From Paraburkholderia graminis C4D1M (GTDB taxonomy: Bacteria; Pseudomonadota; Gammaproteobacteria; Burkholderiales; Burkholderiaceae): a stretch of 64,000 nt of DNA. Location: NCBI RefSeq assembly GCF_000172415.1, contig NZ_ABLD01000003.1, positions 62,001-126,000 on the forward strand, in the 5' to 3' direction. Positions 17,402-25,746 of this stretch are shown piece by piece. The position numbers and the translations under genes are program-made. The notes under the pieces were generated by a model. It did no database searches. It was not told where the DNA came from and saw only the letters and a program-made list of their open reading frames with translations. The first letter of the stretch is position 1; each line of letters opens with the position of its first letter.

Positions 17402-19366
17402 ATGTCGAATTCAAACAGGCATCGCGCAGTGCGAAGCATTATAAGGTCCGTGCCGGGGCGCACGACTGCATGTGCGGTTCTTTTCGCGGCGCTCTGCGTA
17501 TCGGCAGTTGAATGCCAGGCAGCGGCGGCGCAGGTCGATACGAAGGCGCCCGACGGCAAGGGCCTGCGTTGCTCGGCGCCTTCGTCGCAAGCAAGCGCAG
17601 CGTCCGCAGGCGATTTGATCGAAGCGGATACACCGAGCGACGGCACGCGTCTCTTCGCCGCATCGAAACCGTTTGCGCTTGTGTTCACCACGCGCGCGCC
17701 GCAAAACGATACGCTCATCTGGCAGATACGCGACACGTGGAATGTTGTGCGTGCAAGCGGTCGCTTCAGCGTCGCCGCTGGCGCAATGTCATGGACGCTC
17801 AATTGCGCATCGCCGATAGCGGGCTATTTCGCCGTGTCCGCGTCGCTCGAACGCGCGCAGGGTGAACTGTCATCGCGCGGCACGCGGCCGGCCGGCATCG
17901 CCACTTTCGGCGTGCTGCCCGATACCGCGGCCACGCTACCGGCCGTACGCTTTCCGTATGAAGACCTGCATCGGTTCGGCGGCCAGGGCACCGCGTATCT
18001 CGCGCCCGGTCAGCATTGCTGCGACGGCGACGGTTATCGTCCGGTCTATACCGCGCTCGGCCTCACGTGGATAAACGACAACCGCAACTGGTACATGGAA
18101 GAGCCGGACAAACCCGGCACCTTCGATCCCGCGACGAAGCAGCTCACGCCCTACCTGCAACGCGGCGATCTCTTGCGTCTGATCCAGCTCGACGGCATCC
18201 CCAAATGGGCGAGCACGACGGGCAAGCAAACTCATAGCTATGCACCCACTTCACTCGCGCAGATGAAGGAGTACATGGCGAAGGTCGGCGCGGAATCGAA
18301 TCGCGTTCGCACGACTTATTTTCCGAAGCAGCGCGACAACTACTATCAGGTCACCTGGGAGCCCGACGCCGACGGCGGTTTGCCGTGGCGCGACAGCGAC
18401 GCGAATTTCGTCGCGATGTACAAGGCCGTGTGGGAAGGCATCCATCAGACAGATCCGCATGCGGTGGTGATGGGCCTCACGTATTCATCGGTGCAAGGCA
18501 ACGTGACGTGGATGCGCCGTTTGGGTCCGCTCGGCATCGGCCGCTATATGGACGGCATGACCGTGCACGGCTATTACGACATTGGCGCCACACCGTCGCA
18601 TCCGCCGGAGCGCGTGGCCGACACGCGCAATCAGGGCACGGTATCGGGCGCGCTCGCTGCGTCGATGCGCGCGTTGCGCCACGAAATGCGGCAATACCTG
18701 AAGCCCGGCGCGCCGCTATTCGTGACCGAGACGGGCATCAGTTACGACATCGGCGAATCGTATGGCAAGCGCTATCCGGGCGCTGACGTGCTGTATGCGC
18801 AAGCCGCGGTCGTCGCGCGCACGCATCTGATTCTGCTCGGCGAAGGCGCCGACATGACCTACGTGTTCTATCTCGCGGACATGCCGGACGCGGCGCCCGG
18901 CTACGGCATCTTCTTCGAACTCGAGCATGCGAAAGGCGCCTATGGTCCGTCTCGCACCAGTCCGAAGCCGGCGGCGCTCGCGGTGGCGGCGATGACGCGC
19001 ATCGTCGACGGAACGAGCACGCTCGGGCCGCTCAAAGCGTTGCCGAACGGCGTCCATGCGTACGCATTTCGAAGGCTCGGTGGTGGCAAGATCGTGACCG
19101 CGCTCTGGACTCACGACAACGACAAATGGAGCGCGAAAACCGGCTTCAACGCGGGGCAAAGCGTCGAATATCGCTTGCGTGTCGACGCGCCCGGCACGAG
19201 CGGCGAAGTCACCACGCTCGACATGATGGGCAACGCGGCGGCGGTGCCGTATCGCGACGGCGTCGCAACGTTGAAACTGTCGCCCACGCCTTTATACGTG
19301 GTGTCGAGTAACGCCGACGTATTCAAGGACGCTGTCACTACGCCGGAAGGTTACGTCGCCCGCTAG
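17402..19366 (+). CDS. Secreted clan GH-A-type glycoside hydrolase (GH39/GH5-like)
   Basis: A 654-residue exported protein. A signal peptide covers residues 1 to about 40 (hydrophobic TACAVLFAALCVSA). An N-terminal beta-rich region covers about 45-180. It is followed by a (beta/alpha)8-like catalytic domain with QVTWEPDADGG (candidate acid/base Glu320) and LFVTETGISYD (candidate nucleophile Glu443). The 123-residue spacing suits clan GH-A. A C-terminal beta domain (about 545-650) resembles those in GH39-type enzymes. It probably cleaves or trims the local exopolysaccharide in the periplasm or outside the cell. Family placement is by motif only, and the substrate is unknown. The ATG follows a GGGGGAT sequence. 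Confidence 0.75.
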   Translation: MSNSNRHRAVRSIIRSVPGRTTACAVLFAALCVSAVECQAAAAQVDTKAPDGKGLRCSAPSSQASAASAGDLIEADTPSDGTRLFAASKPFALVFTTRAPQNDTLIWQIRDTWNVVRASGRFSVAAGAMSWTLNCASPIAGYFAVSASLERAQGELSSRGTRPAGIATFGVLPDTAATLPAVRFPYEDLHRFGGQGTAYLAPGQHCCDGDGYRPVYTALGLTWINDNRNWYMEEPDKPGTFDPATKQLTPYLQRGDLLRLIQLDGIPKWASTTGKQTHSYAPTSLAQMKEYMAKVGAESNRVRTTYFPKQRDNYYQVTWEPDADGGLPWRDSDANFVAMYKAVWEGIHQTDPHAVVMGLTYSSVQGNVTWMRRLGPLGIGRYMDGMTVHGYYDIGATPSHPPERVADTRNQGTVSGALAASMRALRHEMRQYLKPGAPLFVTETGISYDIGESYGKRYPGADVLYAQAAVVARTHLILLGEGADMTYVFYLADMPDAAPGYGIFFELEHAKGAYGPSRTSPKPAALAVAAMTRIVDGTSTLGPLKALPNGVHAYAFRRLGGGKIVTALWTHDNDKWSAKTGFNAGQSVEYRLRVDAPGTSGEVTTLDMMGNAAAVPYRDGVATLKLSPTPLYVVSSNADVFKDAVTTPEGYVAR

Positions 19367-19389
19367 CGTTCCGGCTCGAAGTCATGCGG

Positions 19390-19434
19390 CGAGAACTACG
19401 CGAACTACGAGAACTACGAGAACTACGCGAACCG
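19390..19434 (+). repeat. Short tandem repeat, 9-bp unit
   Basis: About five copies of a 9-bp unit (CGAGAACTA / CGCGAACTA) lie just after the glycosidase stop codon. They differ mainly at one position. This is the kind of low-complexity tract that varies in copy number by slippage. Confidence 0.7.
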
Positions 19435-19505
19435 CGATAGCTAGCGCACAGAACACCGCGGCCGCCGCAATTAGCATCTGTATCGACGCGCGGGGGGCGC
19501 TAATA

Positions 19506-19655
19506 ATGAACGGGGTTGCGTGGATCATGCTCGTGCTGGCCGCGATAGCCGGTGCATTCGCGTTTGCGGCGGCAGGCACTCTCATGCTTTTGCTGCTGAT
19601 CGCGGACGTCGCGCAAAGACTGACTCGCGACGACGACAACCGTGGCGACTATTAA
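19506..19655 (+). CDS. Small single-pass membrane peptide (49 aa), predicted
   Basis: A 49-codon frame starting MNGVAWIMLVLAAIAG, with one long hydrophobic segment (about residues 5-33) and a charged tail ending in RDDDNRGDY. The GC-rich third positions fit a real gene, and a G-rich stretch lies about 9 bases before the ATG. It sits between the glycosidase and Nudix genes on the same strand. I do not recognise a family. An overlapping frame on the other strand is also hydrophobic, so the call is tentative. It could be a small accessory membrane protein of the polysaccharide block. Confidence 0.4.
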   Translation: MNGVAWIMLVLAAIAGAFAFAAAGTLMLLLLIADVAQRLTRDDDNRGDY

Positions 19656-19711
19656 CACTGCTTGCGCCACGGAAATCACCGTGGCAATAGCGAGCTTGCT
19701 CGGGAACCCGC

Positions 19712-20164
19712 ATGCTGACGGAAATCGACTTCCTCGATGTTGTTCGTTTGACGCCGCTCGTCGCGATCGATCTGCTGGTTCGCGATGCAGACGGACGCGT
19801 TCTGCTCGGTCATCGCCGCAATCGGCCCGCGCGCGGCACGTGGTTCGTTCCCGGCGGCCGCATCCTCAAGGACGAAACGCTCGACGCCGCTTTCTCGCGC
19901 ATCGCCGACGCCGAGCTCGGCATCGCGAAACTCGCACGTTCCTCGGCGCGCTTCGAAGGCGTATTCGAACATCACTACAGCGATAATTTCGCGGGCGAGC
20001 CTGGCGTGTCGACGCATTACATTGTGCTTGCTTATGCGTTGTCGGTAGCGAGTGCGCAGCCGGTCGGCCGGCCCGATCAGCACAGCGAATATCTGTGGCT
20101 CACGCCTCACGAACTGCTCGCGCGCGACGACGTCCATGAAAACACCAAGGCGTATTTCCGTTAG
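19712..20164 (+). CDS. gmm: GDP-mannose mannosyl hydrolase (Nudix)
   Basis: A 150-residue Nudix enzyme that hydrolyses GDP-mannose (or GDP-glucose) to GDP and the sugar. The modified Nudix box at about residues 46-71 (GGRILKDETLDAAFSR, then AELG) lacks the usual REUXEE catalytic glutamate. This is the known signature of the Gmm/WcaH subgroup, which inverts the anomeric carbon. Other subgroup marks are GVFEHHYSDNF, VSTHYIVLAY and WLTPHELLA. In colanic acid clusters this gene tunes GDP-mannose/GDP-fucose supply, which fits gmd, fcl and manC here. Confidence 0.9.
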   Translation: MLTEIDFLDVVRLTPLVAIDLLVRDADGRVLLGHRRNRPARGTWFVPGGRILKDETLDAAFSRIADAELGIAKLARSSARFEGVFEHHYSDNFAGEPGVSTHYIVLAYALSVASAQPVGRPDQHSEYLWLTPHELLARDDVHENTKAYFR

Positions 20165-20273
20165 TGTTTCCGCTAGTATTCCCGCTAAGCAGCCACCGTA
20201 TGCACAGTGTTAGCCCGCCAACGCGGAACGTCAGATGATTGCAGTATGATCGAGCGCACTATAAAAGGCTCGA

Positions 20274-22676
20274 ATGCACATGCGATCATCGGCGGCCCGT
20301 GTTGTTCGGAGAATATGCATTGCGCTCGGCGCGCTCTTCGCGCTGCTCGCGTTGGCCGTGTTACCAACGGCAGCGCGCGCGGCGGACTGCAAGGCGGGAA
20401 CGCTCGTCACCGTCGTTGCGCATCTGGACGACGATCTGCTGTTCGTCGATCCCGCGATTAGCGAGCGTCTCGATGCCGGATGGTGCATCACCACAGTTCA
20501 TCTGATCGGAGGCGCAAACGGCGCGAGGCTGCCCTATGTGCTGACGCGCGAGCAGGCCTCGCGGCTCGCGTATGCGCGCATGGCCGGTGTGCCCGACGTA
20601 TGGAACGAGTCGAGCGTCGAGATCGCCGGCAAGCTCGTGCATGAAATGGTGCTGAAAGCCAAGCCGCAGGTTCGGCTGCTCGAACTGCGGCTACCGGGCG
20701 GTGGCGTGCGCGGCGGCCGCGAGCCGCTCGGCTTGTTATGGGAACAGCGCGCAACGCTATCCACGTATCCGATCAACGCGGACGGCTCGGGGCGCATGAA
20801 GTACGATCGCGAGTCGCTCTCCGCGACACTGAAGACGATTCTCGCGCAAGCCACGCTGATCTACACACTTAATCCGGATACCGTACCATTTGTCGAGCAC
20901 CCGGATCACATTCTCGCGGCGCGCATAACGCGTCATGTCGCGCAGACGCTCGGCAACAGCGTGCCGATCGTCTACCACGTGACTTATCCCACCGGCGGCT
21001 GGCCCGGCAATCTTCCTGCTGCCGAGGTGCAACGCAAGCGCGACATCGTCGCGAGCTATTTTTCCGTCGACGGAAGCGAGTCGTCGCATGTGTTCGGCGA
21101 ATTCCAGTGGGACGGCAACTGGATCGCGCGACGCTATGCGTTCGCGGACCGCAGCGATCGCCGTGTGCCGGACTTCGTCGCGCGCCCGATCACGCTATTC
21201 AACGTGGCGACGAACCGCTGTGTGACCGCGCCCGGCATGAACCAGGCGCCCACACTCGCCGCGTGCAACGGATCGGCCGCGCAGCAATGGCGATGGGAAC
21301 CGCTCACGGTGTATCCCGGCAATGCACGCAACGCCGCCCTCGTGAGTGTGGCCACGTCGCAATGCATTGCCGAGCGCGACGGTTATCTGCGCGCGGAAAG
21401 CTGCGATCAATGGGACCTCGCGCAACGCTGGACGCCTTGGGATTTTGGCCTCGTCTACACGCCGATGCGTCACTGCCTCGGCGAAACGGGCGGCAAGCTG
21501 ACGATGCGCGGCTGCGCGGCGCTCACCACCCGTTACCGCTGGGCCACAACGCAGCACATTCAGGCCAACGATCTGCGGCTCGCGACCGCCATGTATGCCG
21601 ACGTGATGGGAACGGGCGACGCATCCGCCGTCTACGTGCAACGGCAGCACGACGGTCCTGGATTCGATGCCTACGTCGCGTCGCTGGAACGCGCCGCGCC
21701 GCCGGCGCTGTGGTACAAGGCCGCGGTTCCATTCGATGCACGCGCCACCGCGCCAAGCTGCGCGGGCGACAAGTTGTGCTTCGACAGCGCGCGCTTTCTG
21801 CTCGGCGACTTCGACGGCGACGGCAAGGCGGATCTGATGATCGTCACCGCGCGCGAGAACGGCACCGCCTTCTGGCTGCTGCGCAGCGCGGGCGACCACT
21901 TCGACGCGCCGCGCCTCTGGCTGCAAACAAGTACCGCATTCAAGCCCGAGCTGACGCAGCAATATGTGGCCGCGGATTTCACCGGCACGCATCGCGCGAG
22001 TGTGCTGATTGCACAGAAGCGCGCGGACAGCGGACTCGATTTGTGGCTCGCGTCCTCGAACGGCGCGGCAAGCACTGCTGCTCAGCCCACGCTCGTCGCA
22101 GAAGCCAAAGGTCTCACGCAGAATGCGACGCTCTTGCCGTTCGGCAAGGCGGGCTCGCCCTCATCGCTCGTTGCGCTGGAGACGGGGCAAGAACGCGTGT
22201 CGCTCAGGGTCATACGCAACGACAACGCGGGCATGACGATCGGCGAACGCAAAATGCTGCCGGCCGGCTTCATGCCAGGCTTCGTGAAGCCCGCGATCGC
22301 CTCGCTGCACGGCGAAGATCGCGACACGCTGCTGCTGGTCACGCCGCGCCTCGACGGCACTGACGCCGACGAGTTGATCGACATTGCCGCGCTTGATATC
22401 GCCGACCCGGCTGCGATGCCCGCGCATGTCGCTTCGTTGCGCGGCATGTCGTGGTCGGATGTGTTTCCGGCCTACGTTCACGGCAAGCAAGGCGCGGCGC
22501 TCGCGCTTTATCGTCGAGTGGACGCGACGCTCGGCGACTTCTACTTCACGGGCGGCGCTCCGGCGCTGTCGCGCTATCCGCTGAAAAACGGCCTGACGCT
22601 GGGCACGCCGCAGGATCTCGGCGAATTGCCGGGGCTTTTTTCGGAGACGGTGCGAATCGACCGGCTCGCTCAATAA
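20274..22676 (+). CDS. Secreted PIG-L-type deacetylase with lectin-like and FG-GAP-like regions
   Basis: An 800-residue exported multidomain protein. The signal peptide (ALGALFALLALAVLPTAARA) is cleaved near residue 36. The PIG-L/LmbE zinc-deacetylase domain covers about 38-290: VVAHLDDDLLF has the first metal site (H50, D52, D53; the usual Pro is Leu here) and VEHPDHILAAR the later histidines (209, 212). Residues about 300-440 form a ricin-B-type lectin region with Cys-rich repeats and AAQQWRW. From about 505 come FG-GAP/VCBS-like repeats (LLGDFDGDGKADLMIV), probably a beta-propeller. Family knowledge suggests removal of N-acetyl groups from a sugar or polysaccharide. Its place after gmm suggests extracellular exopolysaccharide modification, which is inferred. 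Confidence 0.82.
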   Translation: MHMRSSAARVVRRICIALGALFALLALAVLPTAARAADCKAGTLVTVVAHLDDDLLFVDPAISERLDAGWCITTVHLIGGANGARLPYVLTREQASRLAYARMAGVPDVWNESSVEIAGKLVHEMVLKAKPQVRLLELRLPGGGVRGGREPLGLLWEQRATLSTYPINADGSGRMKYDRESLSATLKTILAQATLIYTLNPDTVPFVEHPDHILAARITRHVAQTLGNSVPIVYHVTYPTGGWPGNLPAAEVQRKRDIVASYFSVDGSESSHVFGEFQWDGNWIARRYAFADRSDRRVPDFVARPITLFNVATNRCVTAPGMNQAPTLAACNGSAAQQWRWEPLTVYPGNARNAALVSVATSQCIAERDGYLRAESCDQWDLAQRWTPWDFGLVYTPMRHCLGETGGKLTMRGCAALTTRYRWATTQHIQANDLRLATAMYADVMGTGDASAVYVQRQHDGPGFDAYVASLERAAPPALWYKAAVPFDARATAPSCAGDKLCFDSARFLLGDFDGDGKADLMIVTARENGTAFWLLRSAGDHFDAPRLWLQTSTAFKPELTQQYVAADFTGTHRASVLIAQKRADSGLDLWLASSNGAASTAAQPTLVAEAKGLTQNATLLPFGKAGSPSSLVALETGQERVSLRVIRNDNAGMTIGERKMLPAGFMPGFVKPAIASLHGEDRDTLLLVTPRLDGTDADELIDIAALDIADPAAMPAHVASLRGMSWSDVFPAYVHGKQGAALALYRRVDATLGDFYFTGGAPALSRYPLKNGLTLGTPQDLGELPGLFSETVRIDRLAQ

Positions 22677-22714
22677 CGTCGTGCGACGCGTAACGAAGCG
22701 GCCGGTCGATCCTG

Positions 22715-23800
22715 TCAGGCGGACATGCGCAAAGGCTCGGCGAACTTGCGCACGATCGACATATAGCGATCCGCCGTATCGTGCAACGTATAACCGGCGA
22801 GCTGCCGGTGCGCGCGCGGCGTATTCAGCGCGTTAGCGAGCGCATGGCCGTACGCTTCGACGTCCGTCGTATCGACAAGGCTCACGCCGGGCAGGCTGCT
22901 CGCAAAGCCGAACGAAGGAATCCGGTTCGCGACGACCGGAATGCCGGACGCCAGCGCCTCGAGAAAGCCAATGCTCTGCGCTTCGAAACGCGAGGGCATC
23001 GCGAACACGCGCGACGAACGCAACACCGCGGCGACGTCCGAGCGCGGTCCGCATACGGTCACTTTGCTCTCGAGCCCAAGCTCTCTGACCAGCGACACCA
23101 CCGCGCGGTGATAGTCGACTTCTTCGACCACACCGCAAAGCAGCAGACGTGCTTCGGGTTCCACCTGCAAGACGCGCTCGAACGCGCGAACGGTGTGGAG
23201 TTGACTCTTTGCTTCTATGTACCGGCCGAGCTGGACGATCTGCTTCGGCGGCACCGCGCTGTCATGCGCAGGCGTGGCGTCCGGCGCGGCGAATTGCGAC
23301 GCGTCCACTCCATTAGGAATCACAACCATCGACGGATGCCGGCCGATCTCGCGCATATAGTCGTCGAGATTCTGCTGCGAGACGCCGATGATCGCACTAG
23401 CTCGCCGCGACAGCAGGCGTTCGGCGCGCTTCAATGCGCCGTTCTCGAAGTCGTTGACACCCGAGTGCATTACCCATGCGATAGGCGTATGCACCGGCAA
23501 CAAACGCACATAGAGCGCCGCAAGCGTCGCATGCGCAATGATGAAATCCGGCCGAAACTCGCGCACCACGCGATACAGGTGCACCAGCTTGCCCGCGCGT
23601 CCATGACGCACTTGCGGAAAGCGGCACATGACGCCGGCCGCGTTGAGTTCCGCGCGAATGTCGGCGAAATCGTCCTGCTGCGGCAGCAGCGAAGTCATAC
23701 AGACTTCATGCCCGGCACGCTGATGATGAATTGCAAGCCCTTTGACGAGTACTTCTGCCCCCGACAATCGTGGTGCGTGAACCAGTTGAAGAATCCTCAC
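22715..23800 (-). CDS. GT4 family glycosyltransferase
   Basis: A 361-residue GT-B glycosyltransferase. The N-terminal MRILQLVHAPRLSGAEVLV is the typical acceptor-domain start with a glycine loop. SAIIGVSQQNLDDYMREIG, then VVIPNGVDASQF, is the linker, and IVQLGRYIEAKSQLHTVRAF and FAMPSRFEAQSIGFLEALAS form the donor site. It is convergent with the deacetylase gene and is the last sugar-related gene on the right of the island. The sugar specificity is unknown. Confidence 0.85.
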   Translation of the reverse strand: MRILQLVHAPRLSGAEVLVKGLAIHHQRAGHEVCMTSLLPQQDDFADIRAELNAAGVMCRFPQVRHGRAGKLVHLYRVVREFRPDFIIAHATLAALYVRLLPVHTPIAWVMHSGVNDFENGALKRAERLLSRRASAIIGVSQQNLDDYMREIGRHPSMVVIPNGVDASQFAAPDATPAHDSAVPPKQIVQLGRYIEAKSQLHTVRAFERVLQVEPEARLLLCGVVEEVDYHRAVVSLVRELGLESKVTVCGPRSDVAAVLRSSRVFAMPSRFEAQSIGFLEALASGIPVVANRIPSFGFASSLPGVSLVDTTDVEAYGHALANALNTPRAHRQLAGYTLHDTADRYMSIVRKFAEPLRMSA

Positions 23801-24194
23801 GATTTATCTCTCTGATGACCGCCCGCTTCACAGCGGCGAGATGATCCGCGCACGTGAGCAAAAACGGCCCACTCGACGCTCTCATCCGATAGTTAGTATG
23901 TGGCGCGCATTCGTGACGCGCGTCGTCTCCGAAACCCGCGACTTGCCGATGCACCGGCAGCAGTCGCCAGAAAACGTTACACCCAACATCCTGCAAATTT
24001 GCGCCAAGGCCAAGACTTCTTCCGCTGTGAAATGCGCGGTATCGCCCATTCCGGACGCAAATCCGCCGCCGTTGCCGTTGCGATCCGAACGACCGCGCGG
24101 CGCCGCGAACTCGTGGCGGCAATCAACGTGCGCTACCGCACATTGCCGGAAAGATTATTGAAGCGCGAGCACGTTTGTTCTCGCGCCCAGTGCG
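23801..24194. other. Intergenic region without a recognised gene
   Basis: About 390 bp between the start of the glycosyltransferase gene and the end of the MFS gene. Frames here have Arg/Pro-rich translations with no family character. It should contain the glycosyltransferase promoter and the end of the MFS transcript, but I see no clear promoter or terminator. Confidence 0.5.
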
Positions 24195-25676
24195 CTACTT
24201 CGAGATGTCCTCCAGTGCGACGTCGCGCGTCTTCGGCCCCAGCGTGCCGATAGCGAGCATCACGATCACCATCGCACTCGAAATGAATGCGAACACGCCA
24301 TTCACTCCAAACTCTCTCAGGCATCCGGCGATCACGAATGCGGAGAACATCGCCGAAAGCCGGCTCCACGAATAGACGAAACCGACAGCGCGTGCGCGAA
24401 TGCTGGTGGGAAAGAGTTCGGCCTGATACGCGTGATAACTGTAGGAAATGATGTTGCCGGCCAGCACGAGACACACGCCGAGACTCACGAGCAGCACGGT
24501 CTCGCGCGCCTGGCTGAACAGCAGCCCGCACACCACGTTGACCGCAGCCATGCAGATGATCACCGTCTTGCGCTCGAAGCGGTCCGCGATCAGCAAGCCG
24601 AGCAGCGGTCCGAGCGGCGCGGCCACGGCGATGATGCTCGCATACATCAGGCTCGTCGTCACCGTGATGCCCTGCTTGATCAGCAAGGTCGGAATCCAGT
24701 TCGCGAAGCCGTAGTAGCCCATCGTCTGGAATACGTGAAAGATGATCAGCATCAGCGTGCGCTTGCGATACGGCGGCACGAGCAGATCGCGGAACGCAGC
24801 GCGCGCCCGCACCGGCTCGGGCAATGCAGGCTCCGGCAGTGCACGTCCATACTCGCGTTCGACTCGCGCCTCGAGCCGCGTCATGATCGCGTCGGCTTCG
24901 TCGAGGCGGCCTTTTTGCGCGAGCCAGCGCGGACTCTCCGGCAAACCGAGGCGAATCCACCAGACGACGATCGCGCCGACCACGCCGGTCAATACGACGA
25001 GACGCCAGCCGTCGAGGCCGAAATATCGATGCGGCACCAGCAGATACGAGAGAAACGCGACGATCGGCACCGCGCAAAAACCCACGGCCTGCGAGCACGC
25101 GGACGCGCGGCCGCGCACATGCTTCGGCACCAGTTCGGAGATGTACGTGCCGATCGTCACGATCTCCACGCCGATGCCGATGCCCGCGATAAAGCGCCAC
25201 AGGTTCAGCCCGAGCGCCGTGTCCTGAAACGCCATGACGATGTTCGCCGCCGTGTACCACAGCAGCGACCATGTGAAGATCGCGCGCCGCCCGAAGCGAT
25301 CGGCGAGAAAACCGCAAGCCGCCGTGCCGATGAAAAGCCCCGCGAACAATGCGGCGATAAAGCTCGCGACACCGCTCGTGCCAAAGAGACCATGCGTCGT
25401 CGCGGTGAGAATGCCGCTCTTCACGAGGCCCGGCGCGATGTAGCCGGAGAACATGAGGTCGTACAGTTCGAAGAAGAGCCCGAGGCTCAGCAACATCACG
25501 AGCTTCCAGATGGAACGCGTGGCCGGCAGGCGGTCGAGCCGCGCCGAAATGCGCGCGCCGCCAAGGGCGATTTCTTCGGCACGGCCGCCCGCCGCTGCGC
25601 CGGCGCCCGAAGGCAAGCCGAGCGCGCCGGCATCGCCGAGCGCTGTTGCATACACTGTTTGATTCGACGACTTCAT
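24195..25676 (-). CDS. MFS transporter (sugar-porter/SV2-like)
   Basis: A 493-residue 12-TM major facilitator with an N-terminal cytoplasmic extension of about 55 residues. Signature loops are present: GFLADRFGRRAIF between TM2 and TM3, LGLPESPRWLAQKGR after TM6 (the PESPR motif), and LLIADRFERKTVI between TM8 and TM9. It is the third gene of the operon with HMG-CoA lyase and the CoA-transferase, about 70 bp downstream of the latter. It is therefore probably the uptake system for the branched dicarboxylic acid that operon degrades. Substrate assignment is by context only. Confidence 0.85.
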   Translation of the reverse strand: MKSSNQTVYATALGDAGALGLPSGAGAAAGGRAEEIALGGARISARLDRLPATRSIWKLVMLLSLGLFFELYDLMFSGYIAPGLVKSGILTATTHGLFGTSGVASFIAALFAGLFIGTAACGFLADRFGRRAIFTWSLLWYTAANIVMAFQDTALGLNLWRFIAGIGIGVEIVTIGTYISELVPKHVRGRASACSQAVGFCAVPIVAFLSYLLVPHRYFGLDGWRLVVLTGVVGAIVVWWIRLGLPESPRWLAQKGRLDEADAIMTRLEARVEREYGRALPEPALPEPVRARAAFRDLLVPPYRKRTLMLIIFHVFQTMGYYGFANWIPTLLIKQGITVTTSLMYASIIAVAAPLGPLLGLLIADRFERKTVIICMAAVNVVCGLLFSQARETVLLVSLGVCLVLAGNIISYSYHAYQAELFPTSIRARAVGFVYSWSRLSAMFSAFVIAGCLREFGVNGVFAFISSAMVIVMLAIGTLGPKTRDVALEDISK

Positions 25677-25746
25677 CGTCTGTCTCCTTGAATGCCGGTC
25701 TGTTGCCGGTTAAGCCTTGGTTGACCGCGTGCGCGACAAGAAACGC

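Noticed and set aside
19390..19434. Possible CRISPR-like repeat
   Set aside because: The units are 9 bp and contiguous with no spacers, so it is a simple tandem repeat. The same holds for 32354-32394.
19382..19639. Minus-strand 85-residue frame over the tandem repeat
   Set aside because: Its hydrophobic tail (VVLVVLVVRVVLAA) is just the translated 9-bp repeat; the plus-strand 49-residue frame looks better.
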